DNA of 64,000 bases from Streptomyces sp. NBC_01351 (lineage in GTDB: Bacteria > Actinomycetota > Actinomycetes > Streptomycetales > Streptomycetaceae): positions 4,965,501 to 5,029,500 of the forward strand of contig NZ_CP108356.1 in assembly GCF_036237315.1 (NCBI RefSeq), read 5' to 3'. Positions 17,395 to 24,940 of the stretch are shown here, piece by piece; position 1 is the stretch's first letter; the number at the start of each line of letters is the position of its first letter. The notes beneath the pieces are model-generated. The model saw nothing but the letters and a program-made list of their open reading frames with translations, had not been told where the DNA came from and did no database searches. The position numbers were made by a program, and so were the translations under genes.

Positions 17395-17556
17395 GGGTCG
17401 GGAGGACGGCGCGGAACCCCGTGCGCGACCACGGCCCGGCCATTGAGCTGAACAGGTCTGATCTCGCGCGAGGCCGTGTCGTCCGGGAAGCTGGGACGTT
17501 TCGCTCGATGTGAGCCCCGAACCGGGGCAGAACGTCGAACAGAAGGTGCACTTCCC

Positions 17557-17796
17557 ATGAACTCTGCCAAGAAGGCCGCCCTGGTCCTGGCCACTGCTGG
17601 TCTCGCTGCGGCCGGTGCCGCCGGCTCCGCTTCGGCCGACTCGTCGGCCGAAGGCGCGGCCGTGGGTTCCCCCGGTGTGCTCTCGGGCAACCTGGGCCAG
17701 GTCCCGGTCCACGTTCCGGTCAACGTCTGCGGCAACTCCGTGAACGTCATCGGCGCTCTGAACCCGGCGTTCGGCAACGTCTGCGTCAACGACTGA
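17557..17796 (+). CDS. Short chaplin 1
   Basis: A 79-residue secreted protein. The signal peptide (MNSAKKAALVLATAGLAAAG ... ASA) is followed by one chaplin domain: GSPGVLSGNLGQVPVHVPVNVCGNSVNVIGALNPAFGNVCVND, with the two conserved cysteines. Short chaplins assemble as amyloid fibrils that lower surface tension and coat aerial hyphae. AGAAGG lies upstream of ATG 17557. A strong bidirectional hairpin follows. It belongs to the ChpD-H type; the exact paralogue letter cannot be assigned. Confidence 0.93.
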   Translation: MNSAKKAALVLATAGLAAAGAAGSASADSSAEGAAVGSPGVLSGNLGQVPVHVPVNVCGNSVNVIGALNPAFGNVCVND

Positions 17797-17820
17797 CGTC
17801 GGCGGTTCGGCAGCTCAACC

Positions 17821-17860
17821 GACTGTGGGCGCCCCGGCTTCGCCGGTGGCGCCCACAGTC
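17821..17860. terminator. Bidirectional terminator between short chaplin 1 and secreted 119-aa protein
   Basis: GACTGTGGGCGCC (17821-17833) pairs with 17848-17860, and an inner CCGG-CTTCG-CCGG caps it. It lies between convergent stops at 17796 and 17874. Confidence 0.8.
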
Positions 17861-17873
17861 GTGTCCGGGCGGC

Positions 17874-18233
17874 TCAGCCCTGACCGCCCTGACCGCCGTT
17901 GAGCTGGACGCCGCCGAGCATCGGGTTCGCCTGGGTGGCGCCGTTCGCGAGGCCGAGGACCGTGCCGGGCACGTCGTTGCGGACCTTGTTGACCTTCTGG
18001 GCCGTGCCCACGACCTTGTTGACGGCATCGCCCTGCTCGGCCAGCGCGTTGCCGGCGGTCTGCGGGAGGCTCTCGGTGACGGGGCCGAGGGTGTTCAGTG
18101 CGTACTCCGCCCCGCCGGTCACGCTCATGGGGGGCATCGCAGCGGCCGGGGCATCGGCGGCGAACGCGGGGGCGGAGGCGCCGAGGGCGGCTACGGAGCC
18201 GACGACGACAGCGGCGACCTTCGAGAGCTTCAT
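17874..18233 (-). CDS. Small secreted protein, unknown function
   Basis: A 119-residue exported protein with a clear signal peptide (MKLSKVAAVVVGSVAALGASAPAFA). The mature part is Ala/Gly/Asn-rich with a repeated valine-asparagine helix (GDAVNKVVGTAQKVNKVRND) and ends LNGGQGGQG. It has no cysteine and matches no family I recognise with confidence; similar small secreted proteins are common next to chaplins in Streptomyces. ATG 18233 is chosen because the signal peptide starts there. Its location suggests expression with aerial development, but this is inference. Confidence 0.75.
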   Translation of the reverse strand: MKLSKVAAVVVGSVAALGASAPAFAADAPAAAMPPMSVTGGAEYALNTLGPVTESLPQTAGNALAEQGDAVNKVVGTAQKVNKVRNDVPGTVLGLANGATQANPMLGGVQLNGGQGGQG

Positions 18234-18350
18234 TATCGAAATCCTCTTCTTTTCGTGGGCGGAGGCGTCAGCGGCGACCGTCGCACCGCTTTCACCATGC
18301 GTAACGATCGCCCGCCGGTACGGAAACGCGAATCCGCGGGGACATGACAG

Positions 18351-18384
18351 CGGCCGGAGAATCCGACAAGGGATTCTCCGGCCG
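18351..18384 (-). terminator. Terminator of long chaplin gene
   Basis: CGGCCGGAGAATCC (18351-18364) pairs perfectly with 18371-18384 around a 6-nt loop, 38 nt past the stop of the leftward long chaplin gene. Confidence 0.75.
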
Positions 18385-18422
18385 ATATTTCTTCCGATTA
18401 CCGGTATTACCGGCAATGCCGA

Positions 18423-19553
18423 TCAGGTGATTCGGGACCGCCGGTACAGAATGGCGCCACCCAGGATCAGGGCCGACGCGAGGGCTGCCGCGGCCGCGGG
18501 CTGACCCGCGCCGGTCTCGGCCAGCATCGGCGCCGTCAGCTGCGCCGGTACGGGAACGGGCGCGGGGGCCTGCGGAGCCGGAGCCGGAGCCGGGGCGGGG
18601 GCGGGGGCCGGGGGCAGGTGGACGGGGATGTCACCCGCGGGGGCGGCCGGCGGCTGGTCGGCGGGGCGCTCCACCGGCTGGCTGCCGTGCGGCGGCCGGG
18701 GCGCGGGCGCTTCCTCGACGGGAGCCTCGGGCGTCGGCGCGGGGGCCTGCGGAGCCGGGGCCGGGAGCGGCTGCGGAGCCTCGTCGACCGGGGCCGGTAC
18801 GGGCGCCGGAGCGGGGAGCGGCGCGGGCGCTTCCTCGACGGGAGCCTCGGGGACCGGGGCGGGTGCCGGGAGCGGCGCGGGGGCCTCCTCGACGGGAGCC
18901 TCCGGGGCCGGGGCGGGGAGCGGCTTGGGGGCCTCCTCGACCGGGGCCGGGGGCGGCTTCTCCTCCTCGGGCTGCGGCTGCGGGGGTGCGGGGGGTGCCG
19001 GGTGGGGCGCGGGGGCCGGGTGCTCCGCCTCGGGCCCGGGCTGAGGGTGGTCGTCGCACTCCTCCTCGCCCTGCTGCTCCTCGCCGGAGCTGCCGTAGCC
19101 GCCCTGGTCCCGCGGGCCGCCCTGGTCGTGCCGGTCCCGCTGCTCGTGCTGCTCGTACTGGTCACGGGGGGACTCGTGGCGCTGTTCCGGCACCCGGTGG
19201 CGGGCCTCGCGCTCGTCGAGGTAGCGCTCCAGGGCCTCGGCGTTCTCGGGGCTCAGGTAGCGCGCGTAGTCGGCGTCGTCATCGGCGTGCGAGCCGGTCG
19301 TGGTGGCGCAGGTGTTGCCCATCGCGGGGTTGAGTCCCGCCCCGGCGTCCACGCTGTTGCCGCACACGTTCGGCGCGAAGGTGATCGGTACCGAGACGCT
19401 GTTGCCGGCGAGCACACCCGGCGAATGCGAGGCCTCGGCGCTCGCTCCGGGGTGTGCGTAGGCCGCACCGGTCGCGATCGACAGCAGACTCGACGCGGCT
19501 GCCGCCGTGAGCATCCCCTTGCCCAGTACCTGTCGGCTCAGTACCTGTCGCAT
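18423..19553 (-). CDS. Long chaplin with a single chaplin domain, Pro-rich stalk and sortase signal
   Basis: A 376-residue surface protein. Signal peptide is residues 1-33; one chaplin domain follows (HSPGVLAGNSVSVPITFAPNVCGNS...NPAMGNTC). Then come a charged segment (SPENAEALERYLDERE, EQHEQRDRHDQGG), about 190 residues of Pro/Ala/Glu repeats (VEEAPAPLPAPAP units) and a C-terminal LAETG sorting motif, hydrophobic helix and RRSR tail, the LAXTG signal of class E sortases. Classical long chaplins ChpA-C have two chaplin domains and a shorter linker, so this layout is unusual. GGAAGGA precedes ATG 19553. It probably projects one amyloid-forming domain from the cell wall on an extended stalk. Confidence 0.88.
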   Translation of the reverse strand: MRQVLSRQVLGKGMLTAAAASSLLSIATGAAYAHPGASAEASHSPGVLAGNSVSVPITFAPNVCGNSVDAGAGLNPAMGNTCATTTGSHADDDADYARYLSPENAEALERYLDEREARHRVPEQRHESPRDQYEQHEQRDRHDQGGPRDQGGYGSSGEEQQGEEECDDHPQPGPEAEHPAPAPHPAPPAPPQPQPEEEKPPPAPVEEAPKPLPAPAPEAPVEEAPAPLPAPAPVPEAPVEEAPAPLPAPAPVPAPVDEAPQPLPAPAPQAPAPTPEAPVEEAPAPRPPHGSQPVERPADQPPAAPAGDIPVHLPPAPAPAPAPAPAPQAPAPVPVPAQLTAPMLAETGAGQPAAAAALASALILGGAILYRRSRIT

Positions 19554-19599
19554 GGGTCCTTCCCTGTCTACCGGCGGGTTGCGCCGGTGCTGAATCGAA

Positions 19600-19639
19600 G
19601 GTGGCCTCGGAGTGCACCGCCGTGCACTCCGAGGCCACC
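19600..19639 (-). terminator. Terminator of short chaplin 2
   Basis: An 18-bp perfect stem (19600-19617 with 19622-19639) with a 4-nt loop, between the stop of short chaplin 2 and the start of the long chaplin, both leftward. It makes the two genes separate transcription units or attenuates read-through. Confidence 0.82.
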
Positions 19640-19674
19640 CCGAGGAGGTTGCCCTTGCGGGCACAAGAGCTTCG

Positions 19675-19908
19675 TCAGGCGTTGACGCAGGTGTTGCCGA
19701 ACGCCGGGTTCAGCAGCGCGATCACGTTGACGGTGTTGCCGCAGACGTTGACCGGGACGTGCACGGGGACCTGGAGCAGGTTGCCGGAGAGCACGCCGGG
19801 GGAGCCCACGGCCTTGCCGTCGGCGCCCGCGTCGGCCATGGCGGGGGAGGCGGCACCGGCGGCCATCAGAGCGCCGGCGGCCAGCACCACTGCCTTCTTG
19901 TACGTCAT
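19675..19908 (-). CDS. Short chaplin 2
   Basis: A 77-residue secreted protein with a signal peptide (MTYKKAVVLAAGALMAAG ... AMA) and one canonical chaplin domain (GSPGVLSGNLLQVPVHVPVNVCGNTVNVIALLNPAFGNTCVNA) with both cysteines. ATG 19908 begins the signal peptide. It lies upstream of the long chaplin on the same strand, separated by a strong hairpin. Role as for other short chaplins: amyloid coat of aerial hyphae and spores. Confidence 0.93.
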   Translation of the reverse strand: MTYKKAVVLAAGALMAAGAASPAMADAGADGKAVGSPGVLSGNLLQVPVHVPVNVCGNTVNVIALLNPAFGNTCVNA

Positions 19909-20086
19909 TTGTTTTCGATCCTTCCCGCAGAGGCGTATCCACTGCAGAATTAACAACGAGCGGTCGGAGTAAAAGAAACCACATGTTTTCGGCGACGGCC
20001 CGGCTATTCACTCCGATGCCCTGCTCGAATTCCGGTTCCGGTTCTCCGGTGGATTTGTGAAGATGTTTTACGGGGGTTCACAAGCG

Positions 20087-20123
20087 GCGAGGCCGCCGCG
20101 ACCCGAAGGTGCGGCGGCCTCGC
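20087..20123 (-). terminator. Terminator of rodlin 2
   Basis: GCGAGGCCGCCGC (20087-20099) pairs with 20111-20123, with an 11-nt loop, just past the rodlin 2 stop. Confidence 0.72.
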
Positions 20124-20138
20124 AGGCGCGGGGCTCGG

Positions 20139-20549
20139 TCAGCTGCCGGCGGAGGCGTTGCCGGAGAGCACCGGGATGTTGCTGAGGATGTGCGAGAGGG
20201 CCTCGTCACCCTTGGCCTGGGTGGAGTTCTCGGTGCACTGCTGGTTCTGCGGGCTGGACAGGACGGGGATGTCCTGGACGCCGACGTTGACCAGGGCCAG
20301 CACGGACTGCACGTTGGCCTTCGCGGGCAGGGCGATGCAGGGCTTGTTGAAGGAGCCCTGGATCAGTGCCATCTGCGGGCTCATGTTGCCGTAGGTGGCC
20401 TGGTTGCCGTAGATCTGCGAGGCGCCGTTGCCGTTCACGGTGTTGATGCCGTTGTCGTTGCCGACCGCCATCGCCTGCGGCGCCATGGCCGCACCCATGC
20501 CCACGACCGAGGCGGCAACCGCGGCCGAGGCCATCATCTTCTTGATCAT
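20139..20549 (-). CDS. Rodlin 2
   Basis: A 136-residue secreted protein starting MIKKMMASAAVAASVVG with a signal peptide ending near PQAMA. The mature protein carries [40 protein letters not shown] and [21 protein letters not shown], the rodlin hallmarks. It is closer to textbook RdlA/B (MIKK start, IQGSFNKPCIA) than rodlin 1. ATG 20549 is chosen because it begins the signal peptide; frames continuing upstream lack a ribosome site. It works with chaplins to form the rodlet layer. A chaplin on the same strand lies 118 bp upstream. Confidence 0.93.
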   Translation of the reverse strand: MIKKMMASAAVAASVVGMGAAMAPQAMAVGNDNGINTVNGNGASQIYGNQATYGNMSPQMALIQGSFNKPCIALPAKANVQSVLALVNVGVQDIPVLSSPQNQQCTENSTQAKGDEALSHILSNIPVLSGNASAGS

Positions 20550-20667
20550 TGTCGTCCCTTTTTTGCAGGATTGCCCGGTAGTGGAGCACCCGGAACAACG
20601 GCCCGGCCCTGGTTTGGGTTGCGTGGCTTCACTCGGATGCATCCGTTTCGGGCGGCACGGTTGACGG

Positions 20668-20922
20668 TCAGGCGTTCACGCAGGTGTTGCCGAACGCCGG
20701 GTTCAGCAGGCCGATCACGTTCACGGTGTTGCCGCAGGCGTTGATCGGAACGTGGACCGGGACCTGGAGCAGGTTGCCGCTCAGGACGCCGGGGGACTCG
20801 CCCGTGAAGCCGTTCGCCGTCGCGCCGTCCCCGCCGTGCGCGGAGGCGAGGCCCGCGCCGCCCATCAGCATGGCGGCGCTCGCGACGGCCATGGTGGTGC
20901 CGCGTACCAGCCTCTTCTTCAT
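20668..20922 (-). CDS. Short chaplin 3
   Basis: An 84-residue secreted protein. The signal peptide (MKKRLVRGTTMAVASAAMLMGG ... ASA) is followed by a His/Gly-rich linker (HGGDGATANGFTGE) and a chaplin domain, SPGVLSGNLLQVPVHVPINACGNTVNVIGLLNPAFGNTCVNA, with both cysteines. ATG 20922. It precedes rodlin 2 on the same strand and is divergent from the DUF3344-like secreted protein; the 174-bp gap at 20923-21096 should hold both promoters. Confidence 0.93.
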   Translation of the reverse strand: MKKRLVRGTTMAVASAAMLMGGAGLASAHGGDGATANGFTGESPGVLSGNLLQVPVHVPINACGNTVNVIGLLNPAFGNTCVNA

Positions 20923-21096
20923 CTCCGTAATTCCTTTCGGTTCGAACAATGGTGCAACGCATAACGACCCGCCGGTCCGGAGGGTGCGCACTATCGCCCG
21001 AAAGGCCGTACGAGCGAGTCCGACGTGATTTCCAGCCCGATTTCTGACAAAGTGCACTCCTGTTTTGTCCCGTAGATCGAAAATGGAGACAGGGTC

Positions 21097-22209
21097 ATGG
21101 GTTCCTCCCGCAGAATCCTCGGCACACTCGGTCTGCTGTCCTGCCTCACGCTTTCCGTGCACGTTCCAGTCGCGGGTGCCGCGCCGTCCGCTTCGAATGC
21201 TCCTTCGCCGAGAGAGCAGCCCCGCGTCACCTTCACCGAGCGTTACCAGGCCGTGCTGCACGGCGGGCTGGTCCGGGCCTCCAACTCCGCCATCGGCTGC
21301 CGCAAGGAGGAGTCCCCGGAGGCCGAGCCGTGTGCCGACGTCAAGCGGGGGGCGGCGGGGGTCAACGGCGACTTCGAGATGTTCTACAGCGAGGTCGACT
21401 CCGACCCGGACACCTACAACTCCACCCGCGCCGAGCTCAAGGTGCCGCAGGGCGCGAAGGTCTCGTACGCCCGGCTCTACTGGGGCGGGAACCTGCGGGT
21501 CGGCGAGCAGAAGCCGCCGCAGGACAACGGCCGCGTGCTGGTCGCCGAGCCGGGCGGGGCCTACAAGGAGGTCCTCGCCGACACGGTGATCGGCCACCGG
21601 ACGGACGCGGGGAGCGACGCCTACCAGGCCTCCGCCGACGTGACCCCGCTGGTGCGCAAGGGCGGGGCCGGGATGTGGACGGTCTCCCAGCTGAACGTCG
21701 CCATGGGGCACTCCGAGGTGGGTGCCTGGGGCGGCTGGACGCTGGTGGTCGCCTACGAGCATCCGAAGGAGCCGGTGCGCCGGATCTCGCTGTGGGACGG
21801 CTTCGAGGTGCTGGCCGCCCGGGCCGGCGACGGGATCGTCGAGGTCGAGGGCCTGACGGCGCCGGCCGGGGCCGCGGGGAAGGTCGGGCTGGTCGGCTAC
21901 GACGGGGACCGCGGGGTCCTCGGGGATTCACTCACCGTGACGTCCGACAGCGGACGACGGGTGATCATCGGCGATGCGGAAAATCCTTTTAATGATGTTA
22001 TGAATTCCACGGTCACGGAATTCGGGGATCAGGATCACTCGTTCGTGCGACAGCCCGAACATATTAACAATCTCGGATATGACGCGGACGTGTTCGACCT
22101 GAGTCCCGCCCTGTCCGGTGGCGCCCGCAGCCTGAACTTCAGGTTCACGGGCGAAAGTCAGGGTCATTTCCTCGGTGTGCTCTTCGTTCAGACAGATGCG
22201 CGCCGCTGA
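21097..22209 (+). CDS. Secreted protein, DUF3344-like
   Basis: A 370-residue exported protein. The signal peptide (residues 1-29) is followed by a beta-rich domain with ARLYWGGNLRVGEQKPP, YQASADVTPLVRKGGAG, WGGWTLVVAYEHPKEPVRRISLWDGFE and DVFDLSPALSGGARSLNFRFTG. This layout resembles DUF3344 and related surface-protein beta-sandwich domains; the function is unknown. GGAG lies upstream of ATG 21097. The last 80 codons contain a conspicuously AT-rich stretch (about 21985-22085: many AAT, TTT, ATT, GAT codons) unlike the rest, which may reflect different ancestry or RNA-structure relief. It sits exactly between the chaplin locus and the glycan cluster. Confidence 0.7.
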   Translation: MGSSRRILGTLGLLSCLTLSVHVPVAGAAPSASNAPSPREQPRVTFTERYQAVLHGGLVRASNSAIGCRKEESPEAEPCADVKRGAAGVNGDFEMFYSEVDSDPDTYNSTRAELKVPQGAKVSYARLYWGGNLRVGEQKPPQDNGRVLVAEPGGAYKEVLADTVIGHRTDAGSDAYQASADVTPLVRKGGAGMWTVSQLNVAMGHSEVGAWGGWTLVVAYEHPKEPVRRISLWDGFEVLAARAGDGIVEVEGLTAPAGAAGKVGLVGYDGDRGVLGDSLTVTSDSGRRVIIGDAENPFNDVMNSTVTEFGDQDHSFVRQPEHINNLGYDADVFDLSPALSGGARSLNFRFTGESQGHFLGVLFVQTDARR

Positions 22210-22226
22210 ACGTAGGAGCACTCCAC

Positions 22227-23426
22227 GTGCCCACACAGCCACGGGCCGCACGGCCCACGACCGTCCTCCACCTCGTCCAGCCCGTCGACGGCGGCGTGGC
22301 GAGGGTCGTCATCGACCTGGTCCGCGCCCAGACCGCCGAAGGCCTGCGCACCGTCGTCGGCTGCCCGCGCGGCGGCGTCCTCGCCGACGGCGCCCGGGAT
22401 GCCGGGGCCGAGGTGCTCACCTGGCGCGCCGGGCGGGCCCCCGGCCCCGGGCTGCCCGCCGAACTGCTCGGCGCCCGGCGGCTGCTGGGCCGCGTCCGGC
22501 CCGACCTGCTGCACGCCCACAGCGCCAAGGCGGGACTGGCCGGGCGGCTCGCGGCGCGCGGCGCCGTACCCACCGTCTTCCAGCCCCACGCCTGGTCCTT
22601 CGACGCCGTCGGCGGGGCCACCGCCGCCCTCGCGCTGCGCTGGGAGAGGTACGGGGCCCGCTGGGCCGACCGGGTGCTCTGCGTCAGCCAGGCGGAACGC
22701 CGCGCGGGCGAGACCGAGGGCATCACCGCCCACTGGGCGGTGATCCGCAACGGCGTCGACCTGGACCACTTCCGCCCCGGCTCACCGGACCCCGACCACG
22801 ACAAGGCCCTGGCCCGCGCCGAACTGCCGCTGCCCGCCGCCTTCCGGGGCGACGGCCCCCTCGCCGTCTGCGTGGGCCGGCTCTGCCAGCAGAAGGGGCA
22901 GGACGTCCTGCTGCGCGCCTGGCCGGAGCTGCTGGGCACCGTCCCCGGGGCCCGTCTCGCGCTCGTCGGCGACGGCCCCGACACCGAACGGCTGCGCCGC
23001 ACGGCAGCGCAGTCCGGCGGCACGAGCGTGCTCTTCGCGGGAGCCGCCGCGGACATCCGGCCGTGGCTTCGGGCCGCCGATCTCGTTGTACTGCCGTCGC
23101 GGTGGGAAGGCATGGCGCTCGCCCCGCTCGAAGCCATGGCCTGTGGCCGGCCGGTCCTGGTCTCCGACGTCAGCGGTGCCCGCGAAAGCCTGCCGCCCGG
23201 CCAGGGACGCCTGTGCCTGGTACCGCCGGAGGACCCGACGGCGCTGGCCAAGGCCCTGGGAGGGCTGCTCGCCGAACCGCGGCTGCTCGCCGAACTCGGC
23301 GAGCAGGCACGGCAGCACGCCCGGACCGACTTCGACGTGCGGCGGACCACGGACGCGGTCACCGGTCTGTACCACGAACTGCTGGGCCGGCCCCGGCCCT
23401 TGAACCAGGAGCGCATCAGCCGATGA
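22227..23426 (+). CDS. Glycosyltransferase family 4 (GT-B), glycan cluster
   Basis: A 399-residue GT-B glycosyltransferase. The N-terminal half has VDGGVARVVIDLVRAQT and LLHAHSAKAGLAGRLAA; the C-terminal half carries LAVCVGRLCQQKGQDVLLRA and the nucleotide-sugar binding RWEGMALAPLEAMACGRPVL with the EX7E pair. Start is GTG 22227 with GTAGGAGC seven nt upstream. Its stop overlaps the next gene by ATGA, opening a tightly coupled operon of polysaccharide genes. It probably adds one sugar to the undecaprenyl-linked repeat unit in the cytoplasm; donor and acceptor are unknown. Confidence 0.9.
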   Translation: MPTQPRAARPTTVLHLVQPVDGGVARVVIDLVRAQTAEGLRTVVGCPRGGVLADGARDAGAEVLTWRAGRAPGPGLPAELLGARRLLGRVRPDLLHAHSAKAGLAGRLAARGAVPTVFQPHAWSFDAVGGATAALALRWERYGARWADRVLCVSQAERRAGETEGITAHWAVIRNGVDLDHFRPGSPDPDHDKALARAELPLPAAFRGDGPLAVCVGRLCQQKGQDVLLRAWPELLGTVPGARLALVGDGPDTERLRRTAAQSGGTSVLFAGAAADIRPWLRAADLVVLPSRWEGMALAPLEAMACGRPVLVSDVSGARESLPPGQGRLCLVPPEDPTALAKALGGLLAEPRLLAELGEQARQHARTDFDVRRTTDAVTGLYHELLGRPRPLNQERISR

Positions 23427-24940
23427 CGATGGACAGCGCACCCGCGCGGCGGCACACCGGGCAGGCCGGCACGGGGCCCGCCGGCACCACTGCCGTACGC
23501 CGTGCCGCGACCGCCATCCACCCCCCGCGCGGGCCCAAGGCCGACCGGGCCCGGCCCGCCGTGCGCCCGCAGCGGATCCGCCGCAGCGGGCTGGTGCTCC
23601 CGCTGCTCACCGCCGACGCGCTGGCCGCCGTACTGACCGTGACGGCCCTGCCCGCAACGGCACTGCCGGCCGGGGCGGCCCTGCCGCTCGTGGCACTGTC
23701 CCCCTTCGCGCTCGCGGCCCTGCACGCGCAGGCCGGGCTGTACCGGCCGCGGCTCGCGCCTTCCGCGCTGCTCGAACTGCCCGCGCTGGCAGGGCGGTCC
23801 GCCGTCCTGTGGTGCACGGCCGGGGCGGTCGCCGCCGCCGTGGACCCGGGCCGGGCCCTGGGCTGGAGCGTGCTGCTGACCGCCGTCTGCCTTCAGGTCG
23901 TACTGACGTGCGCGGGACGCGGGTTCGTCAACCAGTTCCGGCGCCGTACGGCCGTACGCAGGCCCGCCTCCGCCCTCGTCGTCGGACCCGGCGCCGGGGC
24001 GGGCGCGGTGGCCGCCGCCCTGCACGGCCGACCCGAGTTCGGGCTGCGCCCGGTCGGGCTCGCCGACCCGGCGGGCGCCGCCGAAGGGGACGCCGGGGCG
24101 CTGCCGGTGCTCGCCACCCACGAGGACGTCCGGCGCGCGGTCATCCAGAACTCCGTTCGGCACGCGGTGTTCACCCGCCCGCCGGAGGCCGACGAGCGCA
24201 CCGCCTCGCTGGTCCGGCTCTTCCACGACCACGGCTGCCGGCTCTGGCTCGCCGACCCGGCCGGTACCGCCAAGGTCACCGGCATGCGGGTGGCGTACCC
24301 CGCCGACCAGCTGTGGGGGTACGCCGTGCAGCCGCTGCTGCCGCGCCCGGCACGGCCGTTGGAGCGCTGGGCGAAGCGGGGCATCGACGCGGTGCTCGCG
24401 CTGGTCGCGCTGGTCGCAGCCGCACCCGTGATGGGCGCCTGCGCGCTCGCCGTGCGGATCTGGGACGGGCCGGGGGTGATCTTCCGGCAGGAGCGGGTCG
24501 GCCTGTACGGGCGGCCCTTCACCCTGCTGAAGTTCCGTACCCTGCGCGCCGACGAGCACGAGGCCGCCACCCGCTGGACGGTCGCGGGGGACCGCAGGAT
24601 GAGCGCGGTCGGCTCCTTCCTGCGCAAGTCCTCGCTGGACGAGCTGCCGCAGCTGTGGAACGTCGTACGGGGTGACATGAGCCTGGTCGGCCCGCGCCCC
24701 GAACGGCCCTTCTTCGTCGCCAAGTTCGCCACGGTCCACCCCGGCTACGAGGCCCGGCACCGGATGCCCGTCGGCATCACGGGCCTCGCCCAGATCAACG
24801 GCCTGCGCGGGGACACCTCCATCGAGGACCGGGCCCGCTTCGACAACCACTACATCGACACCTGGTCGCTGTGGCAGGACCTGTGGATCCTCGCCCGCAC
24901 CGCGGCCTCCTTCTTCCGCTTCCGGCTGGGGGGCAGCTGA
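23423..24940 (+). CDS. Exopolysaccharide polyprenyl glycosylphosphotransferase (WbaP/CpsE type)
   Basis: A 505-residue membrane enzyme. After a basic 50-residue cytoplasmic N-terminus come about four helices, a CoA-binding-like Rossmann domain (SALVVGPGAGAGAVAAALHG) and a fifth helix (KRGIDAVLALVALVAAAPVMG). The C-terminal bacterial sugar transferase domain has DGPGVIFRQERVG, FTLLKFRTLR, KSSLDELPQLWNV and RPERPFF, with the conserved Asp-Glu catalytic pair. It starts glycan assembly by moving a sugar-1-phosphate onto undecaprenyl phosphate. The ATG at 23423 overlaps the previous stop and the TGA overlaps the next start. Confidence 0.93.
   Translation: MTMDSAPARRHTGQAGTGPAGTTAVRRAATAIHPPRGPKADRARPAVRPQRIRRSGLVLPLLTADALAAVLTVTALPATALPAGAALPLVALSPFALAALHAQAGLYRPRLAPSALLELPALAGRSAVLWCTAGAVAAAVDPGRALGWSVLLTAVCLQVVLTCAGRGFVNQFRRRTAVRRPASALVVGPGAGAGAVAAALHGRPEFGLRPVGLADPAGAAEGDAGALPVLATHEDVRRAVIQNSVRHAVFTRPPEADERTASLVRLFHDHGCRLWLADPAGTAKVTGMRVAYPADQLWGYAVQPLLPRPARPLERWAKRGIDAVLALVALVAAAPVMGACALAVRIWDGPGVIFRQERVGLYGRPFTLLKFRTLRADEHEAATRWTVAGDRRMSAVGSFLRKSSLDELPQLWNVVRGDMSLVGPRPERPFFVAKFATVHPGYEARHRMPVGITGLAQINGLRGDTSIEDRARFDNHYIDTWSLWQDLWILARTAASFFRFRLGGS

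Noticed and set aside
16735..17789. Two long minus-strand frames opposite the Pro-rich secreted protein and short chaplin 1
   Set aside because: They lack signal peptides and motifs, and the plus strand has signal peptides, ribosome sites and a chaplin domain.
20071..20084. GTTCACAAG before the chaplin/rodlin genes as a second Rex site
   Set aside because: Only one half-site is present; the symmetric TGTGAA arm is missing.
17821..20123. Multiple hairpins in the chaplin/rodlin region as a CRISPR or attachment array
   Set aside because: Each hairpin is different, lies just after a stop codon and has no repeated spacer structure; they are terminators.
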